Both the position numbers and the translations under genes were made by a program. Shown here piece by piece: positions 54,982 to 63,349 of a stretch of 64,000 nucleotides of DNA. How positions within the stretch are numbered: the stretch's first letter is position 1; the number at the start of each line of letters is the position of its first letter. The notes under the pieces were generated by a model. The model saw only the letters and a program-made list of their open reading frames with translations, searched no databases and was not told the DNA's origin. The stretch spans positions 124,001 through 188,000 of the forward strand of contig CAVQBG010000001.1 in the NCBI GenBank assembly GCA_963710625.1, read 5' to 3'. The stretch comes from Sva-07 sp963710625. GTDB lineage: Bacteria > Actinomycetota > Acidimicrobiia > Acidimicrobiales > Ilumatobacteraceae.

Positions 54982-56037
54982 GTGGTTGGCGGACCCGAGT
55001 CGAGTCTTCGCGTTGCGGTGATCGGTTGCGGAGCCATCGCCGATGAGCACCTGCCATTCCTCAGCACGTCCCGAATGGTCGTGCTCGAGGCCGTCTGCGA
55101 CCTCTCCCCAGCCCTTGCCGAACTCACGCGGAACCGCCATGGTGCCGGCGGCGCGTACACCGATGTCGACGAGATGCTCGATTCCGTCCATCCCGATGTC
55201 GTCCACGTGTTGACACCGCCACGAACTCACCCCGGACTCGTCAGACGGTCGCTTGCGGCGGGTGCCCACGTCATCTGCGAGAAACCGCTCGCCCCGACAG
55301 CCGAGCAGACGGAGTCGTTGCTGAGTGCAGCCCGGTCGGCCAACAGGCTGGTCCTCGAGACGCGAAACCTGTTGTTCAACGATGTCGTGCAGAAGCTCGA
55401 TGAACAACTCCTGAAGGGGCAGGTCGGCGAGTTGCGCGAGATCGACGTCTCGCTGGCGCTCGACCTCGGGAACCACGACGTCCCGGAGGGTGGAACGGGC
55501 CTGCCGCTCGGACTGGCGCACGACTATCTTCCGCACCTGGCCTACCTCTTCCTCCACTTCGCAGGTGAAAGCGCCGACACCGACGAGGTCATCGGACACG
55601 TGGACAACCTGTCGGGGAAGCGTCCGGTCGGATTCGACCACCTCGACGTGCTGATCACCCACGGGCTCACGCGAGGCCGCCTGCGGGTTTCCCCCGACGT
55701 CGCACCGAGTTGTCTGCGTCTCGGACTCCGCGGCACAGCGGGGTCACTGGAGGCTGATCTCTACCAGCCGTATCTGCTTCACGAAGGACCACCGTTCACC
55801 GGCAAGAAGGCGCCGATCGGCCTGGTCGCCGAGGGCATCGGCCTGATTGCGGCAGGTGGTCGCAACGTACGGGACCGACTGCTCCAGCACGGCACCTACC
55901 ATGGGATGCCGCGGATGCTCGATGCCATCTACGAGGCGCTCGTGACCGGTCGCACACCACCGGTCAGCGAGCGCGACATGATCGCCTCGGCACGACTCAT
56001 CGATCGCATCGCCGAACTGGCCGAAGGATCGCGATGA
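54982..56037 (+). CDS. Gfo/Idh/MocA-family oxidoreductase
   Basis: 351 residues. NAD(P)-binding Rossmann start RVAVIGCGAIADEHLPFL, then VHVLTPPRTHPGLVRRSL and the signature HVICEKPLAPTAEQ, followed by the C-terminal alpha/beta domain. These enzymes oxidise or reduce sugar hydroxyls, often at C3 of UDP-sugars in polysaccharide loci. It overlaps the next gene by ATGA and heads a four-gene plus-strand unit. Confidence 0.9.
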   Translation: MVGGPESSLRVAVIGCGAIADEHLPFLSTSRMVVLEAVCDLSPALAELTRNRHGAGGAYTDVDEMLDSVHPDVVHVLTPPRTHPGLVRRSLAAGAHVICEKPLAPTAEQTESLLSAARSANRLVLETRNLLFNDVVQKLDEQLLKGQVGELREIDVSLALDLGNHDVPEGGTGLPLGLAHDYLPHLAYLFLHFAGESADTDEVIGHVDNLSGKRPVGFDHLDVLITHGLTRGRLRVSPDVAPSCLRLGLRGTAGSLEADLYQPYLLHEGPPFTGKKAPIGLVAEGIGLIAAGGRNVRDRLLQHGTYHGMPRMLDAIYEALVTGRTPPVSERDMIASARLIDRIAELAEGSR

Positions 56038-57038
56038 GGGTGCTGGTGACGGGTGCAACCGGATTCCTCGGGCGGGAAGTGGTTGCGAAGGCGGTCCAGG
56101 CCGACCACCAGGTCACCGCGCTGATCGGTCCGCACCGGAACCCCGAACCCGACATGTTCGACTCGCGCGTTTCGCTGCTGCGCGGCGACCTCCGTCACCG
56201 CGCCGAATGGACCGAGGCGTTCGGAACGATCGACGTGGTGATTCATGCTGCGGCTGCCGCAGGCGGGGACCGCGCCCAGCAACTCTCGAGCACTGTCGTG
56301 GGTACCGAGAATCTCCTCGAGGCACTGCGGGGGGTTCGGCTCGAGCGCTTCGTCCACATCAGCTCGTTCTCCGTGTACGACTTCCATTCGCTGGCGCGTG
56401 GCGCTGTTCTCGACGAAACGACGGCGATCGAACCGCAACCATCGAAGCGTGATGCGTACACCGAGGCCAAGATCACCCAGGAACTGCTCGTCCGCCGCTG
56501 GTGCGAGGAGCAAGGGGTCCCCTGCGTCATCCTGAGACCCGGCGCGATCGTCGGGCCGGGCAAGGCGTGGGGTCACGGCGCGGAGTTCACCCTTGGTGCG
56601 TTCTCGTTCGTGGTGGCTCCACGTGCGACCTTCCGTCTCGTGTCGCTCTCCAACTGCGCCGACGCCGTCGTCGATGCCGTCGACCTGGACGCGAACGGCA
56701 CCGTTATCCTCAACGTCGTCGATGATCAGCTCCCGACGAACGGGGAATTCTTCCGACTGTGTCGGCGGGCCGGCGCCCCCACGGGGACGATGGTCCCGAT
56801 TCCCTGGTTCCTCGTCGAGTCGGTCGGTCGACTGTTGCAGCTGGTGAGCAGGCGTCTGCTCGGCGGGCGATTGCGATTGCCGGAACTCCTCGATCATCGG
56901 CGTCAGGAGGCGCGCTGGAAGCCGCTCCGCTATCCCAATGATCGGGCGCGGCATGTCCTCGGATGGCGATCGATGCAGAACAGCGCCGCGACTGCCTCGA
57001 CGACGGTGGCACCGACGGAGATCGTCAACCGTGGCTGA
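56034..57038 (+). CDS. NAD-dependent epimerase/dehydratase (extended SDR)
   Basis: 334 residues. VLVTGATGFLGREVV is the NAD motif; FVHISSFSVYD precedes the catalytic region, and RDAYTEAKITQELLV supplies the YxxxK pair. RPGAIVGPGKAWG follows. It is near the NAD-dependent sterol or sugar dehydrogenase group. The stop lies inside the next gene by eight bases. Confidence 0.88.
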   Translation: MRVLVTGATGFLGREVVAKAVQADHQVTALIGPHRNPEPDMFDSRVSLLRGDLRHRAEWTEAFGTIDVVIHAAAAAGGDRAQQLSSTVVGTENLLEALRGVRLERFVHISSFSVYDFHSLARGAVLDETTAIEPQPSKRDAYTEAKITQELLVRRWCEEQGVPCVILRPGAIVGPGKAWGHGAEFTLGAFSFVVAPRATFRLVSLSNCADAVVDAVDLDANGTVILNVVDDQLPTNGEFFRLCRRAGAPTGTMVPIPWFLVESVGRLLQLVSRRLLGGRLRLPELLDHRRQEARWKPLRYPNDRARHVLGWRSMQNSAATASTTVAPTEIVNRG

Positions 57039-57918
57039 AGACGGACTGCTGGGCTCTGTCGTCATTCCGGCGTGGAATGAGGCTGGGTCGATCGCGACCA
57101 CTCTGGACGCGCTCTTCCACGGCGTCGATCCCGGCAGCTTCGAGGCGGTCGTTGCGTGCAACGGTTGCACGGACGACACGGCCGAACGTGCACGGAACAC
57201 GGCGGCGCCGGTCGTCGTGCTCGACCTGCCGCCGATCGGCAAGGCGCGGGCGATCCGCGAAGCCGAGTCGGTCGTGTCCGCGCTCCCTCGCCTGTACCTC
57301 GACGCCGATGTCACGCTTCCGGGACGTTCGGCTCACGCTGTGCTCGTCGCCTTGAATTCGGGTGCGATCGCCGCTCGACCGCCGGCCCAGTTCGACTCGG
57401 ATGGTGCCAGCAAGCTCGTTCGATCCTTCTACCGCCAGCGATCCCGCCTGACCGAGGTGATGAGCGAACTGTACGGCGCAGGTGTGTACGGACTGAGCGC
57501 AACGGCACGAGCACGCTTCGGCAACTTTCCGGATGTGATCGCGGACGACCTGTTCGCAGCGAGAGTCGTGGACGCATCCGAGGTGTGCATCGTCGACTGC
57601 GACCCGGTGACGGTCACCGTACCGCGCGATGTCCGCTCCCTCGTCCGTACGCTCGCTCGAGCTCATCGAGGCAATCGACAGCTCCGAGCGATCATGCCCG
57701 ACTCGGTCACGAAGACGGCGCATTCGACCGCGGGCGAGATGGCGAGATCGATCAGATCCCCAGGGCACGCCGCCGACGCCTTGGTCTACGCCCTCGTCGT
57801 GGTCACCGCCCGATTCTGGTCGCTGCGACCGACGACGGCGTGGGGACGCGACGATTCGACGCGAGCGGTGCATGGAGGTGATGTCGGTGAGCCTCGGATC
57901 TCCGGCCGTCGAAGCTGA
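57031..57918 (+). CDS. Glycosyltransferase family 2
   Basis: 295 residues from GTG 57031, overlapping the epimerase stop. GT-A motifs VVIPAWNEAGSIATTLDAL, VVACNGCTDDT and LYLDADVTL (DXD) are clear. GAGVYGLSATARARFGNFPD and IADDLFAARVVD follow in the acceptor region. Hydrophobic residues near 255-275 may form one membrane helix. The 3' end overlaps the polymerase gene by about 38 bases. Confidence 0.88.
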   Translation: MAEDGLLGSVVIPAWNEAGSIATTLDALFHGVDPGSFEAVVACNGCTDDTAERARNTAAPVVVLDLPPIGKARAIREAESVVSALPRLYLDADVTLPGRSAHAVLVALNSGAIAARPPAQFDSDGASKLVRSFYRQRSRLTEVMSELYGAGVYGLSATARARFGNFPDVIADDLFAARVVDASEVCIVDCDPVTVTVPRDVRSLVRTLARAHRGNRQLRAIMPDSVTKTAHSTAGEMARSIRSPGHAADALVYALVVVTARFWSLRPTTAWGRDDSTRAVHGGDVGEPRISGRRS

Positions 57919-59206
57919 GTCCCGGCCGGCGCTCACGCAGCGACCGATCTGGATACTGTCGGGTCAACTCGGCGTGCTCGTGGCCGTCGTCATGGGATTC
58001 GGCGCCCTCGGACCGGCGAAACCGAAACTGCTCGTACTCCTGCTTCTCGTCTGCGTCGGCGGCCTCGTGATGCTGGGCCCCGCGAAACGAATCGGCCGGA
58101 TCATCGTGGCTGCTCCGACCGTGGCCATCGTGACCTGGTGGATCGCTTCGTACTTCTGGACGTTCAACATCTACGGTTGGCGCTCGGAGACGCAGAACCT
58201 CGTGCCGCTGATCGTCGCGTTCGTCGTGCTCGTCAGCCTCCTTCCTGGCCGGTATTTCCAGTCCGCGCTGGCAGCCGGGTGCTATGCCGGAATCGGCTAC
58301 ACCGTGTTGCAGTTGATCGTCCACCCAGGGGCAGCCATGGTGAATCCCGACGGCGTTCCCGGTTGGCGAGGAGGCTTCATTCACAAGAATGCGATGGGGC
58401 CGTTCATGCTCTTCGCCGTCTTGGCCATCGCCTCCTTCGACCGCCCGTCATGGCGTCGCCGGATCGCGATCTTCGTTGCGCTCGTGTTGATCGTCATGTC
58501 GAAGTCGACGACCACGATTGCAGCAGGATTCGTCGTACTCATCGTGTACCTCGTCGTGACGCGACTGAGCGTCGCTTCGTCCCGTGCGAGCGCAACCATC
58601 ATTCTGGGTGCGTTGGGCGCCGTCATGTTGGTGGCCGGTTTCTTCTCGTACATCGGCCCGGCTCTCCTCGGAATCAGCGGCGAGGACCCGACGTTGTCTC
58701 GACGGACCGACATCTGGGCAGGGGTCATCGAAGCAATCGACAAACGACCCTGGATCGGCTACGGAGCGGGGGGAGTCTGGGGCAATCCGAACGCTGAACC
58801 CGGCCGCTCGATCAGGCGGAACCTCGGCTTTCACATCGCGCACGCACACAACGGATTCCTCGAGATCCTCCTGATTCTCGGAATCGTCGGTCTGGCACTG
58901 TTCGTCTGGCTGCAGCTCGCAACGATTCGCCTGGCGATCAGGAATCTTCGGACCGAGTCGACGATTTCGCGGTTCGTGATCTCGTACATCGTGCTCACGA
59001 TCATGTTGTCGATCGTCGAGGTCGCATTCCTCGGAATCTGGCTGGCACTGCTCTGCGCATTCAACTGTTGGATGCTCGGCATCGACCTCCGGCGACGGAG
59101 AACGGTCGGTTCTCTCCCGACTGTTGCGTCGGATGGGAGCACCGGCGCTCGCTCGTGGAGTGGATCACGGTCTCGATCGGTTGTTCTCGACGAGGCTCAA
59201 GGCTGA
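57881..59206 (+). CDS. Wzy/O-antigen ligase-like membrane protein
   Basis: About 441 residues with ten or more hydrophobic helices. The Wzy_C signature is visible as HAHNGFLEILLILGIVGLAL, and a large loop before it contains WAGVIEAIDKRPWIGYGAGG. Such proteins polymerise or ligate lipid-linked glycan units on the outer face of the membrane. Starts at 57872, 57881 and GTG 57887 are in frame; GGAGG at 57874-57878 fits 57887 best by spacing. The Arg/Ser-rich C-terminus is cytoplasmic. Confidence 0.87.
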   Translation: MSVSLGSPAVEAESRPALTQRPIWILSGQLGVLVAVVMGFGALGPAKPKLLVLLLLVCVGGLVMLGPAKRIGRIIVAAPTVAIVTWWIASYFWTFNIYGWRSETQNLVPLIVAFVVLVSLLPGRYFQSALAAGCYAGIGYTVLQLIVHPGAAMVNPDGVPGWRGGFIHKNAMGPFMLFAVLAIASFDRPSWRRRIAIFVALVLIVMSKSTTTIAAGFVVLIVYLVVTRLSVASSRASATIILGALGAVMLVAGFFSYIGPALLGISGEDPTLSRRTDIWAGVIEAIDKRPWIGYGAGGVWGNPNAEPGRSIRRNLGFHIAHAHNGFLEILLILGIVGLALFVWLQLATIRLAIRNLRTESTISRFVISYIVLTIMLSIVEVAFLGIWLALLCAFNCWMLGIDLRRRRTVGSLPTVASDGSTGARSWSGSRSRSVVLDEAQG

Positions 59207-59255
59207 CGGGGGTTGTCGAGGGGCGCCAGGTCGTCGACGTCGACGCCCTGGGAGG

Positions 59256-60347
59256 TCAGGCTTCTCGGAGGACTGTCGTGTCTGCGCTGCTGGCGCGCTT
59301 GAGCCCTCGGCTCCATCGAATGGATGGGCGCTCGACCAGTCGGTAGACGACGTAGCCGGCTGCGATCGATGCCAGTACTCCTGGGACGATCATGATCGCG
59401 TCGGTGAGCGCTGATTCACCGAGCACCTTGTTGCCCGCCCAGGCGACCGAGCCGAGCACGGACATGTGGACGAGGTACAGGCTGAACGAAATCGCCCCCA
59501 GGAACTGAAGCGGGCGTGAACTGAACCACGTCCCCATGTTCTTGGTGTACTGGGCCGCGAGGATCAGCGCTCCGGTGACGAGTGCAGCTCCCTCGTGTTC
59601 ACCGCGATGGAGGATCCACGCCGCGAAGAGGAGTGCCACGAAGGACCAGAACAGCACCGGTGGCATTCTCTTGGTCCCGAACCAGAAGATGAATGCCCCG
59701 AGGAGAAATGAGTACCAGTACGCCAAGAAGTACGGAGTGAGACCGTTGACCGGGTCGTAGATCGACACCCCGAGCAGCGGCCACGCCAGCCCGATCGCGG
59801 CCACGACGACGAGGACGATGGTCTCGCCATGTCGAGAGCGACGTCGCGCCCTTCCCATGGCCCAGATCACCACACACATCGCCAGGTAGAACTGCATCTC
59901 GATGTAGATGGTCCAGTAGATCCCGTTGATCATCGGTAGACCGAGGAGCCCCGGCACGTAGAGGAGGTGCGCCACGGCGTTCCCGGCATCCGGTACGAAC
60001 CACTCGTCACCTGTCAGTCTGGCGGACATCCCACTCACGACGAGCGAAACAACGAGGGCGACGTAGTACGGGGGCGTGATTCGAATGGCCCGTCGCTCCA
60101 TGAAGTTCGCGGCAGCAGCGGCCGAGCCGGTGGTCGATCTGAGGCTGTACGCGATCACGTAGCCACTCAGGACGAAGAACACGAGCACGCCCAGGCCCCC
60201 TTTGTGGAACGTGTAGGTCCACAGACCCTCAGGCATCTGGTCGGTGAGGAACGGTATCTTCACGTGGTTCAGCACGACGGCCAGACATGCGAGACCTCGA
60301 AGGCCGTCGAGGAACTCGAAGTGCTGTCGATCCGACTCACTGGTCAC
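59256..60347 (-). CDS. Acyltransferase family 3 membrane protein
   Basis: 363 residues from a GTG (VTSESDRQHFEF). Opens with the family signature FEFLDGLRGLACLAVVLNHV, then GVLVFFVLSGYVIAYSLR and ERRAIRITPPYYVAL, with about ten transmembrane helices. Family members O-acetylate or O-acylate surface polysaccharides. The open frame extends to 60467, but these residues are not family-like. It is convergent with the polymerase gene, about 50 bases apart. Confidence 0.88.
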   Translation of the reverse strand: MTSESDRQHFEFLDGLRGLACLAVVLNHVKIPFLTDQMPEGLWTYTFHKGGLGVLVFFVLSGYVIAYSLRSTTGSAAAAANFMERRAIRITPPYYVALVVSLVVSGMSARLTGDEWFVPDAGNAVAHLLYVPGLLGLPMINGIYWTIYIEMQFYLAMCVVIWAMGRARRRSRHGETIVLVVVAAIGLAWPLLGVSIYDPVNGLTPYFLAYWYSFLLGAFIFWFGTKRMPPVLFWSFVALLFAAWILHRGEHEGAALVTGALILAAQYTKNMGTWFSSRPLQFLGAISFSLYLVHMSVLGSVAWAGNKVLGESALTDAIMIVPGVLASIAAGYVVYRLVERPSIRWSRGLKRASSADTTVLREA

Positions 60348-60427
60348 GTGTAACCCGCCCTTTGCCCGTTGCCCTGAGCGCTTGACCGGACCGCCTCCGA
60401 CGCTCAATCGTAAACGGAGAGCATAAG

Positions 60428-60469
60428 GCATGTCAGCTCCCGAGGGAAGACCGTCGGGAGCTGACATGC
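60428..60469. terminator. perfect 16-bp inverted repeat between acyltransferase and protein C
   Basis: Arms 60428-60443 and 60454-60469 (GCATGTCAGCTCCCGA and its complement) with a 10-base loop. It lies 77 bases after the stop of C in the direction of transcription and upstream of the acyltransferase start. It could terminate C or insulate the two units. Confidence 0.55.
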
Positions 60470-60544
60470 GTGCGAGATCAGCCGGATCGGCCGTGGGGCC
60501 AGGGTGGCGAACTCCGGATTCTCACTGGTGGTCGTGGCGCTCCT

Positions 60545-61440
60545 GTCAGCGTGGGGGCGGGTCCAGGAGTCGTGGTCCGGTGTAGTCGGCCCGGTCCTGG
60601 AGGCGGGTGCCGTCGCCGAGTTCGCCCCAGACGCAGTTGCGCATCTCTCGGATGCACTCCTGGGTCCAGGTGTCCTGGATCGAGTTCTCCCAGGCACCGA
60701 ACCAGTCGGCGTGGAACGTCGACCCGTTGGGCTGTGCCGGCATGCCCGGCATCCGGTCAGAGGCCGCATACCAGTTCTGGCTGTTGCCGTCGGCGGTGAA
60801 CACCGCGATCAGGGTGTACTCGGGCAGATGGATCGGATGGGTGGCCGGGCAACCGCCCTGGGCGGTGATCCAACCGCCACCGCCGGTGCCGTAGGCCATG
60901 TGGCTGCGATGGTCGGCCGAATCGAGATCACGGCCGTTCCAGCACTGGGGGAACATCAGCTCGACACTCAGTGTCTGGCCGTTGCCGCAGGCGGGCACCG
61001 TGGTGCTCTTGGCGCCGTTGTTGCACGACCAGGCCCCTCGGATCGCGCCCGGGTTGGCAGCGTTGTAGCCGGCGATCATCCGCAGCCCGTTGGGGTTGGT
61101 GAGGATGTTGCTGATCCCGCTCTTGGTGCCGTTGCCCTTGTAGTACACGTTGAGGTACTCGGGTGCGACAACCTTGCCCGCCGCGTTGTGGATGGCGGGC
61201 ATCCAGTAGGCGCTGCGGTTGAGCGGTCCTCCCTGGCAGGTGCTCGACCCGGTCGTGCGCAGGGACTGATAGGTGCTGTTCGCGTCGGCGAGGGTGTTGC
61301 CGAAGAACATGTGCAGATGCGACGCACCGGGCTGGCCCGGATACACGATCGGATCGTCGTAGCTGAGGTGTGACATCTCGCAGAACGTCCGGAAGTTCCC
61401 CGACGGCTCCGACGCCGACGACGCCGGGATCCGTTCGCCG
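60545..61440 (-). repeat. Inverted repeat, right copy (DUF1996 module of C)
   Basis: Reverse counterpart of 51877-52772. Residue changes versus A are few: for example ELMFPQCW for ELRFPMCW, and RLQDRADYTGPRLL for RLPDRAEYTGPTLL. Confidence 0.9.
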
Positions 61441-62891
61441 TACGCCAGCCACGACGGCACGCTCACACCCGACGACACGTTCGCGTACGTCCCCGCGGTG
61501 GGGGTGCTGGTCGTCGGCGGGGGAGCGGTTGTCGTTGTCGTCGGCTGGGTGGTGGTTGTGACGGTGGTTGCGGGCGCAGTTGTCGTTGTCGTCGTCGTTG
61601 TCGGCTGGGTGGTGGTTGTCGTCGGCTTGGTGGTGGTTGTGACGGTGGTTGCGGGCGCAGCCGTCGTGGTCGGCGGCTCGGTGGTGGATGGCGCTGTCGT
61701 CGCCACCACGGAGGGTGCTGCAATCGTCGTCGGTGCCGTCGTGGTCTGAGTGGTCGACCCGCCCGTCCGATCCCGCCGAATCAAGCCGATCCGCGTGTCG
61801 ACGATGCGAGCTGAGCTCAGTGGGCCATAGCCCGACGGTTCGGTCAACGAGCCAGACCTGTCAACGACGATGTCCGCCGGGGCGGAGCTGAAGATGCACA
61901 CCTCGCCGTCAGGGCTCGGCTCGACGAGAACCATCGCGCTCGACGGTGCACCTGCCACGAAGTTCGCGTTCGACGTGCTCGGCTGCGGCTGATCGCACCC
62001 ATAGGCCGTCACGTACCCGTCGGCAGCGCCCTCGACCACTGTCGCGTTCAACAGCACGACGCCGCCCGGCTCCGTGCGTCCGGCCTGCACCCGAATCACC
62101 GACTCGGCGGGCAGGCGGGTTCCTCCGAGCGCGATCCGCGTGTCGACGAGACGCTCGGGCACATTGCTGTTGAAGCCGGCCGAGGACGCCGTCCATCCGG
62201 TTACATCGGCGATGATGTCGGTCCTCGCGGACGTGTAGATGCATGTTGCTCCATCGCTGACCGGAACCAGCGACAGGTTCGGCGAAGCCCGGTAGGGCGC
62301 AAAGGAGACGGTCGATGTCGGTGGTACGGGCGTTCCGCACTCGAAGACGGTCAGATAGCCCGCCGACGAAGCGTCGGTGGCGGTGACATTCAGTGCGACG
62401 AACGCGGCGTCGACGTCGATCGGCACGCGGACGACCGACCCTGCCGCTGGCTTTCGCGCCCGTCGGGTGTCGAGCACGCGCGTCGACTGATCGGCGACCC
62501 ATGGTGACGACTCATCGAACGCGCCCATGACGTCGACGACGAGATTCGCTCTGGCAGGGGAGTAGACACAGACCCGGCCCCTCGAGCCAACGCCGACCAC
62601 GACGAGGTTCGAGCGCGTCTCGCCCGCATCGAAGTTCACATTCGACACATTGGGGCGCTTGGCTCCGCACGGGTACACGGCGAGGAATCCCGCCGTGTCG
62701 GCTTCGGAGGCCGTCACCTGGAGTGCGACTGCGCCGGCCGTCTCAGGGACTCCGGCGATTCCGGCGACCTCGAAGTCGTAGACGGTGTCCATCTTGTGGC
62801 CCGTCGGTTTCGCCACGGCGATGGATCCGGCGGCGAGGGCGGCGACGGCAACCGTCAGAGCAATCGAGATTCGTCGAGCGTTGCTGAGCAT
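60546..62891 (-). CDS. Modular secreted protein C: three DTR beta domains, Thr/Pro linker, DUF1996
   Basis: 781 residues and intact. A signal peptide (ISIALTVAVAALAAGSIAVA) is followed by three beta domains with STRVLDTRR, PERLVDTRI and ARIVDTRI at their borders and GFLAVYPCG and YLTVFECG-type strands. Its first domain reads NVSNVNFDAGETRSNL where A and B are broken, confirming the ancestral frame. A linker of about 100 residues is mostly Thr, Pro and Ala. The C-terminal 300 residues are the DUF1996 domain nearly identical to that of A, with HLHMFFG. There is no wall-anchoring signal. Confidence 0.9.
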   Translation of the reverse strand: MLSNARRISIALTVAVAALAAGSIAVAKPTGHKMDTVYDFEVAGIAGVPETAGAVALQVTASEADTAGFLAVYPCGAKRPNVSNVNFDAGETRSNLVVVGVGSRGRVCVYSPARANLVVDVMGAFDESSPWVADQSTRVLDTRRARKPAAGSVVRVPIDVDAAFVALNVTATDASSAGYLTVFECGTPVPPTSTVSFAPYRASPNLSLVPVSDGATCIYTSARTDIIADVTGWTASSAGFNSNVPERLVDTRIALGGTRLPAESVIRVQAGRTEPGGVVLLNATVVEGAADGYVTAYGCDQPQPSTSNANFVAGAPSSAMVLVEPSPDGEVCIFSSAPADIVVDRSGSLTEPSGYGPLSSARIVDTRIGLIRRDRTGGSTTQTTTAPTTIAAPSVVATTAPSTTEPPTTTAAPATTVTTTTKPTTTTTQPTTTTTTTTAPATTVTTTTQPTTTTTAPPPTTSTPTAGTYANVSSGVSVPSWLAYGERIPASSASEPSGNFRTFCEMSHLSYDDPIVYPGQPGASHLHMFFGNTLADANSTYQSLRTTGSSTCQGGPLNRSAYWMPAIHNAAGKVVAPEYLNVYYKGNGTKSGISNILTNPNGLRMIAGYNAANPGAIRGAWSCNNGAKSTTVPACGNGQTLSVELMFPQCWNGRDLDSADHRSHMAYGTGGGGWITAQGGCPATHPIHLPEYTLIAVFTADGNSQNWYAASDRMPGMPAQPNGSTFHADWFGAWENSIQDTWTQECIREMRNCVWGELGDGTRLQDRADYTGPRLLDPPPR
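61460..61750 (-). repeat. Thr-codon simple-sequence tract in protein C linker
   Basis: The linker DNA is built from repeats of ACC/ACG/ACA and CCG codons, similar in style to the linkers of the 33.5-35.7 kb protein. It remains in frame here. Such tracts are prone to slippage. Confidence 0.7.
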
Positions 62892-63060
62892 TCTTGCGTC
62901 CTTTGCAGTGGCGGGTGCGGAGGCGTCCGGGAGGTGTTGGCTCCCGGATCGTCATCGGGAGCATCGGTGAGGAGCTTGAGCGGCCGCGTCGCTTCTTGAT
63001 CGAGCCTTGAGGGTGGAGGTGTTTCGGGGCGTCGGCGGCGGGGTGACAAGCAGTGGGCGT

Positions 63061-63089
63061 ACGTTACAGTTGCATTGCGAAATTGTCAA
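63061..63089 (-). promoter_or_regulatory. Sigma-70-type promoter of protein C
   Basis: On the minus strand TTGACA (63089-63084) and TAACGT (63066-63061) are exactly 17 bases apart, near consensus, in an AT-rich island unusual for this genome. Transcription would start near 63054, leaving a leader of about 160 bases before the ATG at 62891. The rest of 62892-63349 shows no gene. Confidence 0.6.
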
Positions 63090-63349
63090 TCACATTACAG
63101 CGATGCATCGAATCGATGTCCTCCCTGTGGCCTGCGGCGCGCGGATCGTGGGTGCTTCCAGGATCGAGACGGTGTGCGAATCGGGCCGAACGCCGCCGAC
63201 GACACACTGACGGTGCGAAGGCCGTTGACGGCGGCGCCGACCCCTAGGGTTCGGGGCGAGGGGGTGACGCTGGGGCGGTGTTCCGATTCCGCAACTCGTC
63301 AGGTGGCTACGGTCGCAGTGATCGTCGGTAGGTCGGATTGGAGAGGGTG

